A DNA stretch of 64,000 nt. Source: Citrus sinensis (lineage: Eukaryota; Streptophyta; Magnoliopsida; Sapindales; Rutaceae). Positions 63,169-64,000 of the stretch are shown here, one piece after another. Under the pieces are notes generated by a model that worked only from the letters and a program-made list of their open reading frames with translations, made no database searches and was not told the DNA's origin. The stretch covers positions 29,737,501 to 29,801,500 of the forward strand of contig NC_068557.1 in NCBI RefSeq assembly GCF_022201045.2, written 5' to 3'. The position numbers and the translations under genes were made by a program. Position 1 is the stretch's first letter. The number at the start of each line of letters is the position of its first letter.

Positions 63169-64000
63169 ATGATTGTCAGGACTCATCTTTGTCTGTGAAC
63201 AAATACAGACCTGCCATATGGTGAGGGGATGATTGAACGGACAATCGACAGAATATGAACACGAAGCAGAATACCTAAAAAGCACTGGTAGAAGATTATC
63301 TATAGCCATCTTGTCGGATCTCCAACTGTTGAACAGAAGGTTGAAGGAATGATAAAATGGGTCAGCAATGCAGATCTTGGAAACTCTTCCTAGAATTTTG
63401 ATGGATTAATTCCACGTTAACAATATTTTGTGACAAGACAGGCTGTCTGCTGTCTGGTGTCTGTTAGAAATGTGCTGAGTTCGTAGTTGGTGGAATAGTT
63501 TGACAGGAGCAACTTTTGGATGTGAGAAAAGTAGTATTATTAGATAATTTGCTTGAAACCGACGACCCAATGCCTCGTGTGTAAATATTAGACAATCTAA
63601 TTGAAACCTGTTTATTATGTACAAATGACAATATGTGGATATCGAACGTTTACGAACGTCCTCGTTTTTTTTCGCTTTTTGTACGATAGAAGAAGATGCA
63701 GTAAAACTGGCAGTAGGACGTTAATTGTTATTACTGTCAATTTGCTTCGACTTTCAGTATATTTAGACTCTGAAATTAAGTTCCAAATCAGCCGGTGTTC
63801 ATTTGAAAATTGACTGAGAAAATGACGGTTGTCGCAGGATGATAGATTACAAAGGCGCCAAGCTTTGCTTTTTCAATAAGAAAGTACAGCGTCTGGGGGC
63901 ATTTAGGTCAGAGCAAATCAAATTATGTTGATACATAAGAATTTGAAACAAAACCGATTAATGCTGAGCGGGGCAGAGGAGATGCGTCTGGTCTGAGTCT
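63169..64000. other. MED16 3' UTR and downstream sequence to window end
   Basis: No gene recognised. Short open frames at 63.2-63.8 kb lack any domain or splice context. Confidence 0.6.

Noticed and set aside
1-64000. A previously undescribed multi-gene system
   Set aside because: All large genes belong to known, functionally unrelated plant families. The only cluster is a simple tandem duplication of epoxide hydrolases; I found no shared regulation or co-directional set implying a system.

Overview
The window is nuclear chromosomal DNA of a flowering plant, almost certainly a eudicot. The protein-coding regions are split by GT-AG introns, the spacers are AT-rich and full of small foldback transposons and microsatellites, and each protein matches a familiar plant family. 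The protein flavour suggests a woody rosid, possibly Citrus, but that is an impression and was not tested. There are no bacterial operons, CRISPR arrays or viral genes.

Layout. (1) 1-859: the 3' half of a polyol/monosaccharide transporter gene, plus strand, cut by the window edge. (2) 3593-4930: an intronless alpha-1,4-glycosyltransferase-like gene, minus strand. (3) 9299-15255: two tandem epoxide hydrolase genes with matching five-exon structure, followed by a decayed fragment of a third copy. (4) 16521-24147: a WAPL cohesin-release factor gene, minus strand, 13 exons. (5) 28545-36967: a CPL1-type RNA polymerase II CTD phosphatase gene, plus strand, 17 exons. (6) 38351-40819: a clathrin light chain gene, plus strand, 3 exons. 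(7) 44728-48168: a cytoplasmic receptor-like kinase gene, minus strand, 6 exons. (8) 54113-63168: the Mediator tail subunit gene MED16, plus strand, 16 exons. I rebuilt exons by hand from splice sites, reading-phase continuity and remembered family conservation. Every internal exon joins in phase. The resulting proteins are about 445 aa (glycosyltransferase), 312 and 311 aa (epoxide hydrolases), 940 aa (WAPL), 957 aa (CPL1), 323 aa (clathrin light chain), 370 aa (kinase) and 1255 aa (MED16).

The genes do not form a pathway. Most are dispersed housekeeping or regulatory genes (chromosome cohesion, transcription, endocytosis, signalling). Only the epoxide hydrolase pair is a functional cluster, made by local duplication. 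The spacers hold at least five transposon-like elements. Four have perfect or near-perfect target-site duplications: two hAT-type with 8-bp duplications and two Mutator-type with 9-bp duplications. A fifth has a matching 9-bp duplication with weaker terminal repeats.

I found no convincing undescribed multi-gene system. The most checkable observations are an in-frame retainable 111-nt intron (exitron candidate) in CPL1, the pseudogenised third epoxide hydrolase, a shared non-canonical nucleophile elbow in both intact hydrolases, a 44-residue internal duplication in WAPL, tandem splice acceptors in two genes, a 43-codon orphan ORF near 37.8 kb, and the transposon boundaries.
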